Part shown: positions 8,069 through 15,743 of the stretch, one piece after another
How the letters are laid out: every line of letters begins with the position of its first letter
How positions within the stretch are numbered: the stretch's first letter is position 1
Assembly: GCA_036251935.1 (NCBI GenBank)
Contig: CP133967.1
Location: 2,179,488-2,243,487 of the forward strand
DNA length: 64,000 bases
Direction of reading: 5' to 3'
Source: Orbaceae bacterium lpD04
GTDB lineage: Bacteria > Pseudomonadota > Gammaproteobacteria > Enterobacterales > Orbaceae
Notes under the pieces: model-generated
Databases searched by the model: none
The model's input: the letters and a program-made list of their open reading frames with translations, nothing else
What the model was told of the DNA's origin: nothing
Position numbers and translations under genes: made by a program

Positions 8069-9316
8069 TCAAATCCTTTTTATTTTGTTTTCTTCAAATG
8101 TATCAAAATCCCATGAGTTGTCACAGAGTAATTTAAATTTACCACTGTATAAATCCTCTTTTTCTTTTAACTCTAGATATGATGCTGCCTTGGCCGCTGT
8201 TGCGTAAACCCATTTCACATCGCTTCTTTCATCGAAGTTAGTTGATTCTATGATCCCTTCTGTGATTTCAAGTACAGAGCTAAATATTTTTTCGGCACTA
8301 ACCTCATTAAATACGATATCTTTATTATTTACATTTTCTGTACTCCTTAATTGTTTAGCCTTTTCAAAATGGCAAAGAGCTAAATTTTCACCGTTGAAAT
8401 AATCTTTTTTTATAGCATACCCACGGTTATAGAATAAAATTGCTTTATTTAGGAATGTAATGTCTTTTGTGTCCATCCATATGTATTTATTTATGGCGCC
8501 TGCCATCCCTGTGGTTTCTGGGTCATTACTGGTATCAGGAAATAAAGTAGCTAAAATAACCATGGCATCCATGCAACACATCACTCTGCTTTTTGATTCT
8601 GTTTTTTCTTTGTATGTACAGAGTGTTAATCTTTGAATTAAATATTCATCTCTAGGCCTTATCCCTAAAGCTTTCTGATAAAGCTCCTTTGCTTCTGAGA
8701 AATCACCCAGCTTGAGTTTTTCTTCTGCACTATTGAATATGTCCCCCCATTCCTTTTCTGCCTCATCTGAATCCTGCACGATTTCTTTTATTTCTTTTGC
8801 TGTTAGCGTTGGGGTATTTAAATCTGGCAAGTAAGTGTACACAGGGCTATCAGTACGAGTTTCATTTAAGGCTGCCTCCATTAACGATTTTAGCTGCTCT
8901 TTTATTCTTCTAGCTTCAGAGCAACCAATGTCATCACCAAGATGTTCATATTGTATGGTTGCAATGTGATTTAAGTCGAAGTGTAGCACGGCTGACTTTT
9001 CAGACATGATGATGGTCGTGCCTTTTTTTAGTGCATGCCTTACCCCTAGTTCATATATCGCATTTGCGTTGCTTGTCGATATGTCAGCAACAACAATGTC
9101 TGCAGAAAGTAGCAACTTATACATCTCCACATCAATAATCCCAGACTGCATTATTTCGTCAGCCCTGACACACTTTATCCTTAGCTCCTCTGCTGCCGGT
9201 TTAATTATCTCATTGTACGTTGCATCCAGGTTTAAGAGCTTACCAGACCGGAAATCAGTTTTTTTTCCGAAGCCCATAACCACAAAGCACAACAAACTTT
9301 GGTTTTTTTTACTCAA
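8069..9316 (-). CDS. Nucleoside deoxyribosyltransferase-like/TPR protein (TRAFs-binding-like)
   Basis: 415 residues, first gene of the TIR operon. Residues 8-110 form a Rossmann-like domain of nucleoside 2-deoxyribosyltransferase/TIR-like type: CFVVMGFGKKTDF, a conserved LLLSADIVVADIST strand, and NAIYELGVRHALKKG with the candidate catalytic glutamate. Residues about 195-235 are a TPR (EKLKLGDFSEAKELYQKALG), and the rest is helical, resembling the bacterial TRAFs-binding (DUF4071) region. The start is a TTG at 9316, chosen because AGGTGA lies 5 bp upstream and nearby ATG/GTG frames stop at once. Function unknown; the pairing with a TIR-like protein suggests defence. Confidence 0.65.
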   Translation of the reverse strand: MSKKNQSLLCFVVMGFGKKTDFRSGKLLNLDATYNEIIKPAAEELRIKCVRADEIMQSGIIDVEMYKLLLSADIVVADISTSNANAIYELGVRHALKKGTTIIMSEKSAVLHFDLNHIATIQYEHLGDDIGCSEARRIKEQLKSLMEAALNETRTDSPVYTYLPDLNTPTLTAKEIKEIVQDSDEAEKEWGDIFNSAEEKLKLGDFSEAKELYQKALGIRPRDEYLIQRLTLCTYKEKTESKSRVMCCMDAMVILATLFPDTSNDPETTGMAGAINKYIWMDTKDITFLNKAILFYNRGYAIKKDYFNGENLALCHFEKAKQLRSTENVNNKDIVFNEVSAEKIFSSVLEITEGIIESTNFDERSDVKWVYATAAKAASYLELKEKEDLYSGKFKLLCDNSWDFDTFEENKIKRI

Positions 9317-9634
9317 TCACATCACCTATTCTTTTTCAATTAGGGGGGAGGGCCAACTGTACGAAAAAAGGTGTAACAGTTTTTTTTAGGTAGTTACTGA
9401 CACCTTTCTGGCTAAAAAAAACCTTATCTTCCCTTTTCCATGCGGCCCCTAAACCCACACAAATTAGTTATTTACTAAAACATGATAATGGGGGTAATCT
9501 TTTATTTTTCAAGGAGAAGAGTTGAAAAAATTAATAACAAAAAGGTTCTTCTAATTAATATAAAAAAAACAGCAAGTTATCTTCTTATCATGGTTTTTTA
9601 CATCATTGGACCTCAAACCCCATCTAAAAGAATC
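9317..9634. other. Promoter-side region of the TIR module
   Basis: Low-complexity, T-rich stretch between the TTG start of the module and the second IS3 end. It must carry the promoter of the two-gene operon. I see no convincing coding frame, repeat or operator. Confidence 0.4.
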
Positions 9635-9730
9635 TGGAATGTCCACACCTTTTCATACAAAAAAATTAAGGGGTACTTGTTTGCTAAATTTAACGAGAGG
9701 CAAATAGCCTAACGAAGAATGTAACCACTT
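9635..9730 (-). mobile_element. Second IS3-family terminal fragment
   Basis: Begins TGGAATGTCCACACCTTTTC and continues with about 95 bp nearly identical to 6813-6908, in the same orientation. It encodes the orfB C-terminus (HSSLGYLPLVKFSKQVPLNF). It ends where the sequence changes into a lipoprotein gene at the shared heptamer ATGGTTA (9731-9737), which also occurs at the matching place in the first IS copy. This looks like a deletion between microhomologies. Confidence 0.8.
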
Positions 9731-10260
9731 ATGGTTAACCCAATCTGGTACATCGTTAAGATTATAAGTAAAATCAACAATTGTTTCAGTAGTGCGACCG
9801 CCGTAAAAATCAGTCTCCCTATCTCTAATATCAGTAACCTCTAAAATTTCACGACGACCAAAACAAAACTGCGCATCTTTTAAATCATCACGATGGCGAA
9901 CAGCTGCTGCTTTAGGGGATTTGTAATATCGCTTACCTTCCGTTGTTAGATTATATAATGGATAGCTTTTACCATCTTTTCCTACCGCTTGTGTCGAGCT
10001 TAATAAACCCGCTTGTTCAAAGGCAGTTAAACGCTGACTAACTTGAATATAATGAGATAGATTTTTTTTTCATCAGGACCATAATGAGTAGGCTCAGCTA
10101 AATAGGGAAGATCTGTAATTCGCCCAACATATAAACAATAAGCATCAAGACCTTTATATCCATCAACCAGATGCTGTTTCATTTTGACATAGTCTTGGCA
10201 ACCGATTAACAATAATAGCAACGGCAGTAATAATAGCGATTTTAAATAAGCTAATTTCAT
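9731..10260 (-). pseudogene. Broken T6SS immunity-type lipoprotein (array copy 1)
   Basis: Same family as the seven intact copies to the right. It has signal peptide and lipobox LLLIGC then QDY, and the variable block type THYGPDEKK. The A-tract that has ten A in the copies at 10714 and 13938 has nine here, shifting frame at about codon 65 so that translation ends in KIYLIIFKLVSV. The rest of the gene continues in the shifted frame to VPDWVNH, where an IS3 fragment has replaced the last 40 or so codons. Two independent lesions, so it is not functional. Confidence 0.9.
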
Positions 10261-10290
10261 CGTTATTTAATCCCTTGAGTTTGGATATTT

Positions 10291-10671
10291 CATATTAGTA
10301 TCGTGTTTGTTCGGTCGCGTATTTTAGCTTTTTCATCTATGACATTTAACGTCGCGACCGCCAAAGGGAGCGCACTTCCTGTGCGACCTCGCTTTATCGG
10401 TCATCCCTGCCCGATAGGCTAACGTGCACGCCATCCTCAACATTATTTAACGGTCGAAAAAAGGTCAACCCATTTATTACCTTGATATTGACCTTGTTCT
10501 TTAATTTCGACCGTTTAGATAACGGTTACCCCGCTATTACAGAATAAACTCGCTATAATATTACCGTTATTGGCAGGCCGAGAGCGGGGTTGTTAGGGGA
10601 AGGCGGGATCCGCCTAACCGGTCACTAACAGCGTTGCCGTTTATATCACAACCACCATTAAGTGACCGAAC
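10291..10671. repeat. Structured array spacer, copy B (most complete)
   Basis: Reference copy. Inverted repeats in + order: CGGTCGCG/CGCGACCG, CGCAC/GTGCG, TATCGG/CCGATA, AACGGTCGAAA/TTTCGACCGTT enclosing AAGGTCAA/TTGACCTT, TAACGGT/ACCGTTA, a GTTAGG/CCTAAC hairpin, and CGGTCACT/AGTGACCG. It has no reading frame of its own. The right-hand hairpins follow the stop of the gene at 10714 side and could terminate it; the left-hand ones would form the 5' leader of the next gene. Confidence 0.9.
10440..10468 (-). promoter_or_regulatory. Predicted sigma-70 promoter inside spacer B
   Basis: On the minus strand, -35 TTGACC (10463-10468), a 17-bp gap, and -10 TAATGT (10440-10445). The same boxes with the same spacing occur in copies A (6615-6643) and F (14775-14803); copy C has 16 bp, D has lost the -35, H has TGATGT. 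The resulting transcript would have a leader of about 170 nt before the lipoprotein ATG. Prediction only. Confidence 0.5.
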
Positions 10672-10713
10672 CACTACAAAACCAATATATAATGCCCTTA
10701 TTACTAGGGATAA

Positions 10714-11400
10714 TTAAAAATAAAAACCTAACTGAATAGTTTCAATGGATATACTCGTACCATAATTATAGTAAGTATTGCCTTTTTTAGTTAAATACAC
10801 TTGCCCCTCTTCATTTTTATTATCGCCTGAAAAATCGATATTATACTGTCTAATTGCTTTTATTGCTGGATGGTTAACCCAATCTGGCACATCATTAAGG
10901 TTATAGGTAAAATCCACAATCGTTTCAGTGGTTCGACCGCCGTAAAAATCAGTCTCTCTATCTCTAATATCGGTAACCTCTAATATTTCACGCTGTCCAA
11001 AGCAGAACTGTGCATCTTTTAAATCATCACGATGGCGAACTGCTGCAGCCTTCGGGAATTTGTAATATTGCTTACCTTCATCAGTTAAACGGTATAATGG
11101 GTAGCTTTTACCACCTTTTCCTATCGCTTGAGTCGAGGTTAATAAACCCGCTTGTTCAAAGGCAGTTAAACGCTGACTAACTTGAATATAATGAGATAGA
11201 TTTTTTTTTTCATCAGGACCATAATGAGTAGGCTCAGCTAAATAGGGAAGATCTGTAATTCGCCCAACATATAAACAATAAGCATCAAGACCTTTATAAC
11301 CATCAACCAGATGCTGTTTCATTTTGCCATAGTCTTGGCAACCGATTAACAATAATAGCAACGGCAGTAATAATAGCGATTTTAAATGAGTTAATTTCAT
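10714..11400 (-). CDS. Predicted T6SS immunity lipoprotein, array copy 2
   Basis: 228 residues: hydrophobic signal peptide with lipobox LLLIGC, so the lipidated Cys is residue 21, followed by QDY. A variable block (residues 52-75) is of type THYGPDEKKNLSHYIQVS. Residues 78-113 (AFEQAGLLTS...YPLYRLTDEGKQYY) resemble a winged-helix wing. A near-invariant core follows (FCFGQREILEVTDIRDRETD). Two further cysteines (42, 133) could pair in the periplasm. The gene carries a run of ten A at codons 64-67. RBS AAGGGA lies 11 bp before ATG. The immunity role is inferred from coupling of paralogues to toxin genes. Confidence 0.75.
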   Translation of the reverse strand: MKLTHLKSLLLLPLLLLLIGCQDYGKMKQHLVDGYKGLDAYCLYVGRITDLPYLAEPTHYGPDEKKNLSHYIQVSQRLTAFEQAGLLTSTQAIGKGGKSYPLYRLTDEGKQYYKFPKAAAVRHRDDLKDAQFCFGQREILEVTDIRDRETDFYGGRTTETIVDFTYNLNDVPDWVNHPAIKAIRQYNIDFSGDNKNEEGQVYLTKKGNTYYNYGTSISIETIQLGFYF

Positions 11401-11430
11401 CGTCGTTTAATCCCTTGAGTTTGGGTATTT

Positions 11431-11803
11431 CATATTAGTATCGTGTTTGTTCGGTCGCGTATTTTAGTTTTTTTATCTATGACATTTTGCGCCACTGCGC
11501 AGAGCGCACTTCCTGTGCGACCTCGCTTTTTCGGTCATCCCTGCCCGATAGGCTAACGTGCACGCCATCCTCAACATTATTTAACGGTCGAAAAAAGTCA
11601 ACACATTTGTTTACCTTGATATTGACCTTTCTTTAATTTCGACCGTCTAGATAACGGTTACGTCGATATCACTGAATAAACTCGCAACATTATTACCGTT
11701 ATTGGCAGGTCGAGAGCCGGGTTGTTAGGGGAAGGCGGGATCCCCCTAACTGGTCACTAGCAGCGTTGCCGTTTATATCACAACCACCATTAAGTGACCG
11801 AAC
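11431..11803. repeat. Structured array spacer, copy C
   Basis: Spacer copy with all hairpins except the CGGTCGCG/CGCGACCG pair, which is shortened as in copies A, D and H. One G is lost in the AAGGTCAA arm, giving -35 TTGACT with a 16-bp gap to TAATGT. Confidence 0.85.
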
Positions 11804-11845
11804 GACCGTAAAACCAATATATACCCCTTTTATTACTAAGAATCA

Positions 11846-12529
11846 TTAAAGATAATAACCTAGCCGAACAGTTTCGATAGAGCGACTGGTGCCGTAATTA
11901 TAATAAGTGCCGCCTTTTTTAGTTAAGTAAACTTGACCTTTTTTATTTTTAGGATCACGAGAAAAGTCAATATTATATTGCTTTATTGCTTTTATTGCTG
12001 GATGCTTAGCCCAATCTGGTACATCATTAAGATTATAGGTAAAATCCACAATCGTTTCAGTAGTTCGACCACCATAAAAATCAGTCTCTCTATCTCTAAT
12101 ATCGGTAACCTCTAATATTTCACGACGACCAAAACAGAACTGTGTATCTTTTAAATTTTCCCCTTTAAAGCCCGCCGTTTTTGGTGATTTATAATAATGC
12201 TTACCTTCCTCAGTTAGGCTATATAGAGGGTAAAGCTTACCATCACGCCCTTTGGCTTGAACTGAGGTTAATAAGCCAGCTTGCTCAAATGCAGATAAAC
12301 GCGCATTAACTCGGGCAGTATGAGATATATTTTTGCTTTCTTCAGGAAACAGATCTAATGGCTGCGCTAAATAAGGAAAGCCCTCCATTCGACCAACATA
12401 TAAACAGTAAGCATCAAGACCGTTATAACCATCAACCAGATGCTGTTTCATTTTTCCATAGTCTTGGCAACCGATTAACAATAAAAGTAACGGCAGTAAT
12501 AATAGCGATTTTAAATAAGCTAATTTCAT
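11846..12529 (-). CDS. Predicted T6SS immunity lipoprotein, array copy 3
   Basis: 227 residues with lipobox Cys21. Its variable block, MEGFPYLAQPLDLFPEESKN onwards, is almost identical to that of the lipoprotein at 19086, which directly follows the full-length toxin. The signal peptide and C-terminal part, however, match the other array members. This indicates recombination or gene conversion within the array. The core FCFGRREILEVTDIRDRETD and the ending YNYGTSRSIETVRLGYYL are conserved. Confidence 0.75.
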   Translation of the reverse strand: MKLAYLKSLLLLPLLLLLIGCQDYGKMKQHLVDGYNGLDAYCLYVGRMEGFPYLAQPLDLFPEESKNISHTARVNARLSAFEQAGLLTSVQAKGRDGKLYPLYSLTEEGKHYYKSPKTAGFKGENLKDTQFCFGRREILEVTDIRDRETDFYGGRTTETIVDFTYNLNDVPDWAKHPAIKAIKQYNIDFSRDPKNKKGQVYLTKKGGTYYNYGTSRSIETVRLGYYL

Positions 12530-12559
12530 CGTTGTTTAATCCCTTGAGTTTGGGTATTT

Positions 12560-12938
12560 CATATTAGTATCGTGTTTGTTCGGTCGCGTATTTTAGCTTT
12601 TTTATCTATGACATTTTGCGCCACTGCGCAGAGCGCACTTCCTGTGCGACCTCGCTTTATCGGTCATCCCTGCCCGATAGGCTAACGTGCACGCCATCCT
12701 CAACATCATTTAACGGTCGAAAAGATCTCACCCCATTTGTTGTTTACCTTGATATTGACCTTGTTCTTTAATTTCGACCGTTTAGATAACAGTTACGTCG
12801 ATATCACTGAATAGACTCGCCTCAATATTACCGTTATTGGCAGGTCGAGAGCGAGGTTGTTAGGGGAAGGCGGTATTCCCCTAACCGGTCACTAGCAGCG
12901 TTGCCGTTTATATCACAACCACCATTAAGTGACCGAAC
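12560..12938. repeat. Structured array spacer, copy D
   Basis: Near-complete spacer. The stretch after the CGGTCGAAAA arm is altered (GATCTCACCCC), destroying the AAGGTCAA arm and the predicted -35 box. The following lipoprotein (11846-12529) may therefore be weakly transcribed from this promoter. Confidence 0.85.
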
Positions 12939-12980
12939 CATTACAAAACCAATATATAATGCCATTATTACTAAGAATCA

Positions 12981-13667
12981 TTAAAGGTAATAACCTAATC
13001 TTAAGGTTTCTATAGATCTACCTGTGCCGTAGTTATAATAAGTGCCACCTTTTTTAGTTAAATAAACCTCACCTTCTTTATTTTTGGGATCACGAGAAAA
13101 ATCAATACCATAAGCATCTAACGCGGTTATTGCGGGGTGCTTAGCCCAATCTGGCACATCATTAAGGTTATAGGTAAAATCTACAATCGTTTCAGTAGTT
13201 CGACCACCATAAAAATCGGTTTCCCTATCTCTAATATCAGTAACCTTTAATATTTCACGACTACCAAAGCAGAACTGCGCATCCTTTAAATCATCGCGAT
13301 GATAAATACCAGCAGCTTTTACTTGTTTATAATAACGCTTACCTTCCGTTGTTAGATTATATAATGGATAGCTTTTACCATCCTTCCCTACCGATTGAAC
13401 CGAGGTTAATAAACCGGCTTGTTCAAAAGCTGGTAATCGTTGTTCGAGTAATTTTGTTGTTTCTATATTTCTATCTTCTTCATCCCACATATCAATTGGC
13501 TCTGCCAAATATGGAAAGCCTGTGATACGCCCAACATATAAACAATAAGCATCAAGCCCTTTAAATCCATCAACCAGATGCTGTTTCATTTTTCCATAGT
13601 CTTGGCAACCGATTAACAATAATAGTAACGGCAGTAATAATAGCGATTTTAAATAAGCTAATTTCAT
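12981..13667 (-). CDS. Predicted T6SS immunity lipoprotein, array copy 4
   Basis: 228 residues, lipobox Cys21. Variable block type IDMWDEEDRNIETTKLLEQR, unlike any other copy. The C-terminal segment (ITALDAYGIDFSRDPKNKEG ... GTGRSIETLRLGYYL) is nearly identical to that of copy 6 (15049), which partners the displaced toxin. So the variable N-terminal block and the C-terminal block assort independently among copies. Confidence 0.75.
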   Translation of the reverse strand: MKLAYLKSLLLLPLLLLLIGCQDYGKMKQHLVDGFKGLDAYCLYVGRITGFPYLAEPIDMWDEEDRNIETTKLLEQRLPAFEQAGLLTSVQSVGKDGKSYPLYNLTTEGKRYYKQVKAAGIYHRDDLKDAQFCFGSREILKVTDIRDRETDFYGGRTTETIVDFTYNLNDVPDWAKHPAITALDAYGIDFSRDPKNKEGEVYLTKKGGTYYNYGTGRSIETLRLGYYL

Positions 13668-13698
13668 CGTTGTTTAATCCCTTGAGTTTGGATATTTC

Positions 13699-13896
13699 AT
13701 ATTAGTTTGATATTGACCTTGCCTTTTAATTTCGACCGTCTAGATAACGGTAAAACCACTATAACAGAATAAACTCGCAACATTATTACCGTTATTGGCA
13801 GGTCGAGAGCGGGGTTGTTAGGGGAAGGCGGTATTCCCCTAACCGGTCACTAACAGCGTTGCCGTTTATATCACAACCTCCATTAAGTGACCGAAC
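13699..13896. repeat. Structured array spacer, copy E (internally deleted)
   Basis: CATATTAG is joined directly to TTGATATTGACC, removing about 180 bp that include the predicted promoter and left-hand hairpins. The TAACGGT/ACCGTTA, GTTAGGGGAA/TTCCCCTAAC and CGGTCACT/AGTGACCG pairs remain. Copy 4 of the lipoprotein therefore lacks the usual promoter. Confidence 0.85.
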
Positions 13897-13937
13897 GACC
13901 GCAAAACTAATATATACCCCTTTATTACTAGGGATAA

Positions 13938-14624
13938 TTAAAAATAAAAACCTAACCGAACGGTTTCGATAGAGCGACTGGTACCATAATTATAATAAGT
14001 ATTGCCTTTTTTAGTTAAATAAACTTGGCCTTTTAAATTGTAATTATCGTCTGAAAAATTTTCATTATACTGCCTAATTGCCTTTATTGCTGGATGGTTA
14101 ACCCAATCTGGTACATCGTTAAGATTATAAGTAAATTTAACAATCGTTTCAGTGGTTCGACCACCGTAAAAATCAGTCTCCCTATCGGTAATATCAGTAA
14201 CATCTAATATTTCACGCTGTCCAAAGCAGAACTGTGCATCTTTTAAATCATCACGATGGCGAACTGCTGCTGCCTTCGGGGATTTGTAATATTGCTTACC
14301 TTCATCAGTTAAACGGTATAATGGGTAGCTTTTACCATCTTTTCCTATCGCTTGAGTCGAGGTTAATAAACCCGCTTGTTCAAAGGCAGTTAAACGCTGA
14401 CTAACTTGAATATAATGAGATAGATTTTTTTTTTCATCAGGACCATAATGAGTAGGCTCAGCTAAATAGGGAAACTCTGTAATTCGCCCAACATATAAAC
14501 AATAAGCATCAAGCCCTTTATATCCATCAACCAGATGCTGTTTCATTTTGCCATAGTCTTGGCAACCGATTAACAATAATAGTAACGGCAGTAATAATAG
14601 TGATTTTAAATAAGCTAATTTCAT
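13938..14624 (-). CDS. Predicted T6SS immunity lipoprotein, array copy 5
   Basis: 228 residues, lipobox Cys21. Variable block THYGPDEKKNLSHYIQVS, the same type as copy 2 and the broken copy 1, including the run of ten A at codons 64-67. The C-terminal part is IKAIRQYNENFSDDNYNLKG and ends in RLGFYF. The A-tract makes it prone to slippage, as seen in copy 1. Confidence 0.75.
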   Translation of the reverse strand: MKLAYLKSLLLLPLLLLLIGCQDYGKMKQHLVDGYKGLDAYCLYVGRITEFPYLAEPTHYGPDEKKNLSHYIQVSQRLTAFEQAGLLTSTQAIGKDGKSYPLYRLTDEGKQYYKSPKAAAVRHRDDLKDAQFCFGQREILDVTDITDRETDFYGGRTTETIVKFTYNLNDVPDWVNHPAIKAIRQYNENFSDDNYNLKGQVYLTKKGNTYYNYGTSRSIETVRLGFYF

Positions 14625-14654
14625 CGTTATTTAATCCCTTGAGTTTGGGTATTT

Positions 14655-15006
14655 CATATTAGTATCGTGTTTGTTCGGTCGCGTATTTTAGCTTTTTTAT
14701 CGATGACATTTTGTGTCGCGACCTCGCTTTATCGGTCATCCCTGCCCGATAGGCTAACGTGCACGCCATCCTCAACATTATTTAACGGTCGAAAAAAGGT
14801 CAACCCATTTATTACCTTGATATTGACCTTGCCTTTTAATTTCGACCGTCTAGATAACGGTAAAACCACTATAACAGAATAAAATCGCGACAATATTACC
14901 GTTATTGGCAGGCCGAGAGCAGGGTTGTTAGGGGAAGGCGGGATCCCCCTAACCGGTCACTAGCAGCGTTGCCGTTTATATCACAGCCACCATTAAGTGA
15001 CCGAAC
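14655..15006. repeat. Structured array spacer, copy F
   Basis: Spacer with a 25-30 bp deletion that removes the CGCAC/GTGCG hairpin (GACATTTTGTGTCGCGACC). The promoter boxes (14775-14803) and all later hairpins are intact. Confidence 0.85.
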
Positions 15007-15048
15007 GACCGTAAAACCAATATATAATGCCATTATTACTAAGAATCA

Positions 15049-15738
15049 TTAAAGGTAATAACCTAATCTTAAGGTTTCTATTGTTCGACCTGTGCCGTAG
15101 TTATAATAAGTGCCACCTTTTTTAGTTAAATAAACCTCACCTTCTTTATTTTTGGGATCACGAGAAAAATCAATACCATAAGCATCTAACGCGGTTATTG
15201 CAGGGTGGTTAACCCAAGCTGGTACATCGTTAAGATTATAAGTAAAATCCACAATCGTTTCAGTGGTTCGACCGCCGTAAAAATCAGTCTCCCTATCTCT
15301 AATATCGGTAACCTCTAATATTTCACGACGACCAAAGCAGAACTGCGCATCTTTTAAATCATCACGATGGCGAACTGCTGCTGCCTTCGGGGATTTGTAA
15401 TATTGCTTACCTTCATCAGTTAAACGGTATAATGGGTAGCTTTTACCATCTTTCCCTACTGCCTGATCCGAGGTTAATAAACCCGCTTGTTCAAAAGCAG
15501 GAAGCCGCTCATTATTCAACCTATTTGTATAGAAGTCATTATCTTCTTGAGTATTACCATCGGTAATAGGTTCGGCTAAATAAGGAAAACCCGTGATCCG
15601 ACCAACATATAGACAGTAAGCATCAAGACCTTTATAACCAACAACCAGATGCTGTTTCATTTTTCCATAGTCTTGGCAACCGATTAACAATAATAGTAAC
15701 GGCAGCAATAATAGCAATTTTAAATGAGCTAATTTCAT
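15049..15738 (-). CDS. Predicted immunity lipoprotein of the displaced toxin end, array copy 6
   Basis: 229 residues, lipobox Cys21. It starts 5 bp after the stop of the displaced toxin fragment, with the AAGGA RBS overlapping the toxin's last codons, so translation is coupled. This is the same arrangement as the full-length toxin and the lipoprotein at 19086. Variable block ITDGNTQEDNDFYTNRLNNE is unique in the array. The C-terminal block matches copy 4. Confidence 0.78.
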   Translation of the reverse strand: MKLAHLKLLLLLPLLLLLIGCQDYGKMKQHLVVGYKGLDAYCLYVGRITGFPYLAEPITDGNTQEDNDFYTNRLNNERLPAFEQAGLLTSDQAVGKDGKSYPLYRLTDEGKQYYKSPKAAAVRHRDDLKDAQFCFGRREILEVTDIRDRETDFYGGRTTETIVDFTYNLNDVPAWVNHPAITALDAYGIDFSRDPKNKEGEVYLTKKGGTYYNYGTGRTIETLRLGYYL

Positions 15739-15743
15739 TCTTT

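Noticed and set aside
9482-9712. Plus-strand ORF of 76 codons across the second IS3 end
   Set aside because: Its 3' half is antisense to the orfB fragment, the 5' half is low-complexity, and there is no family resemblance.
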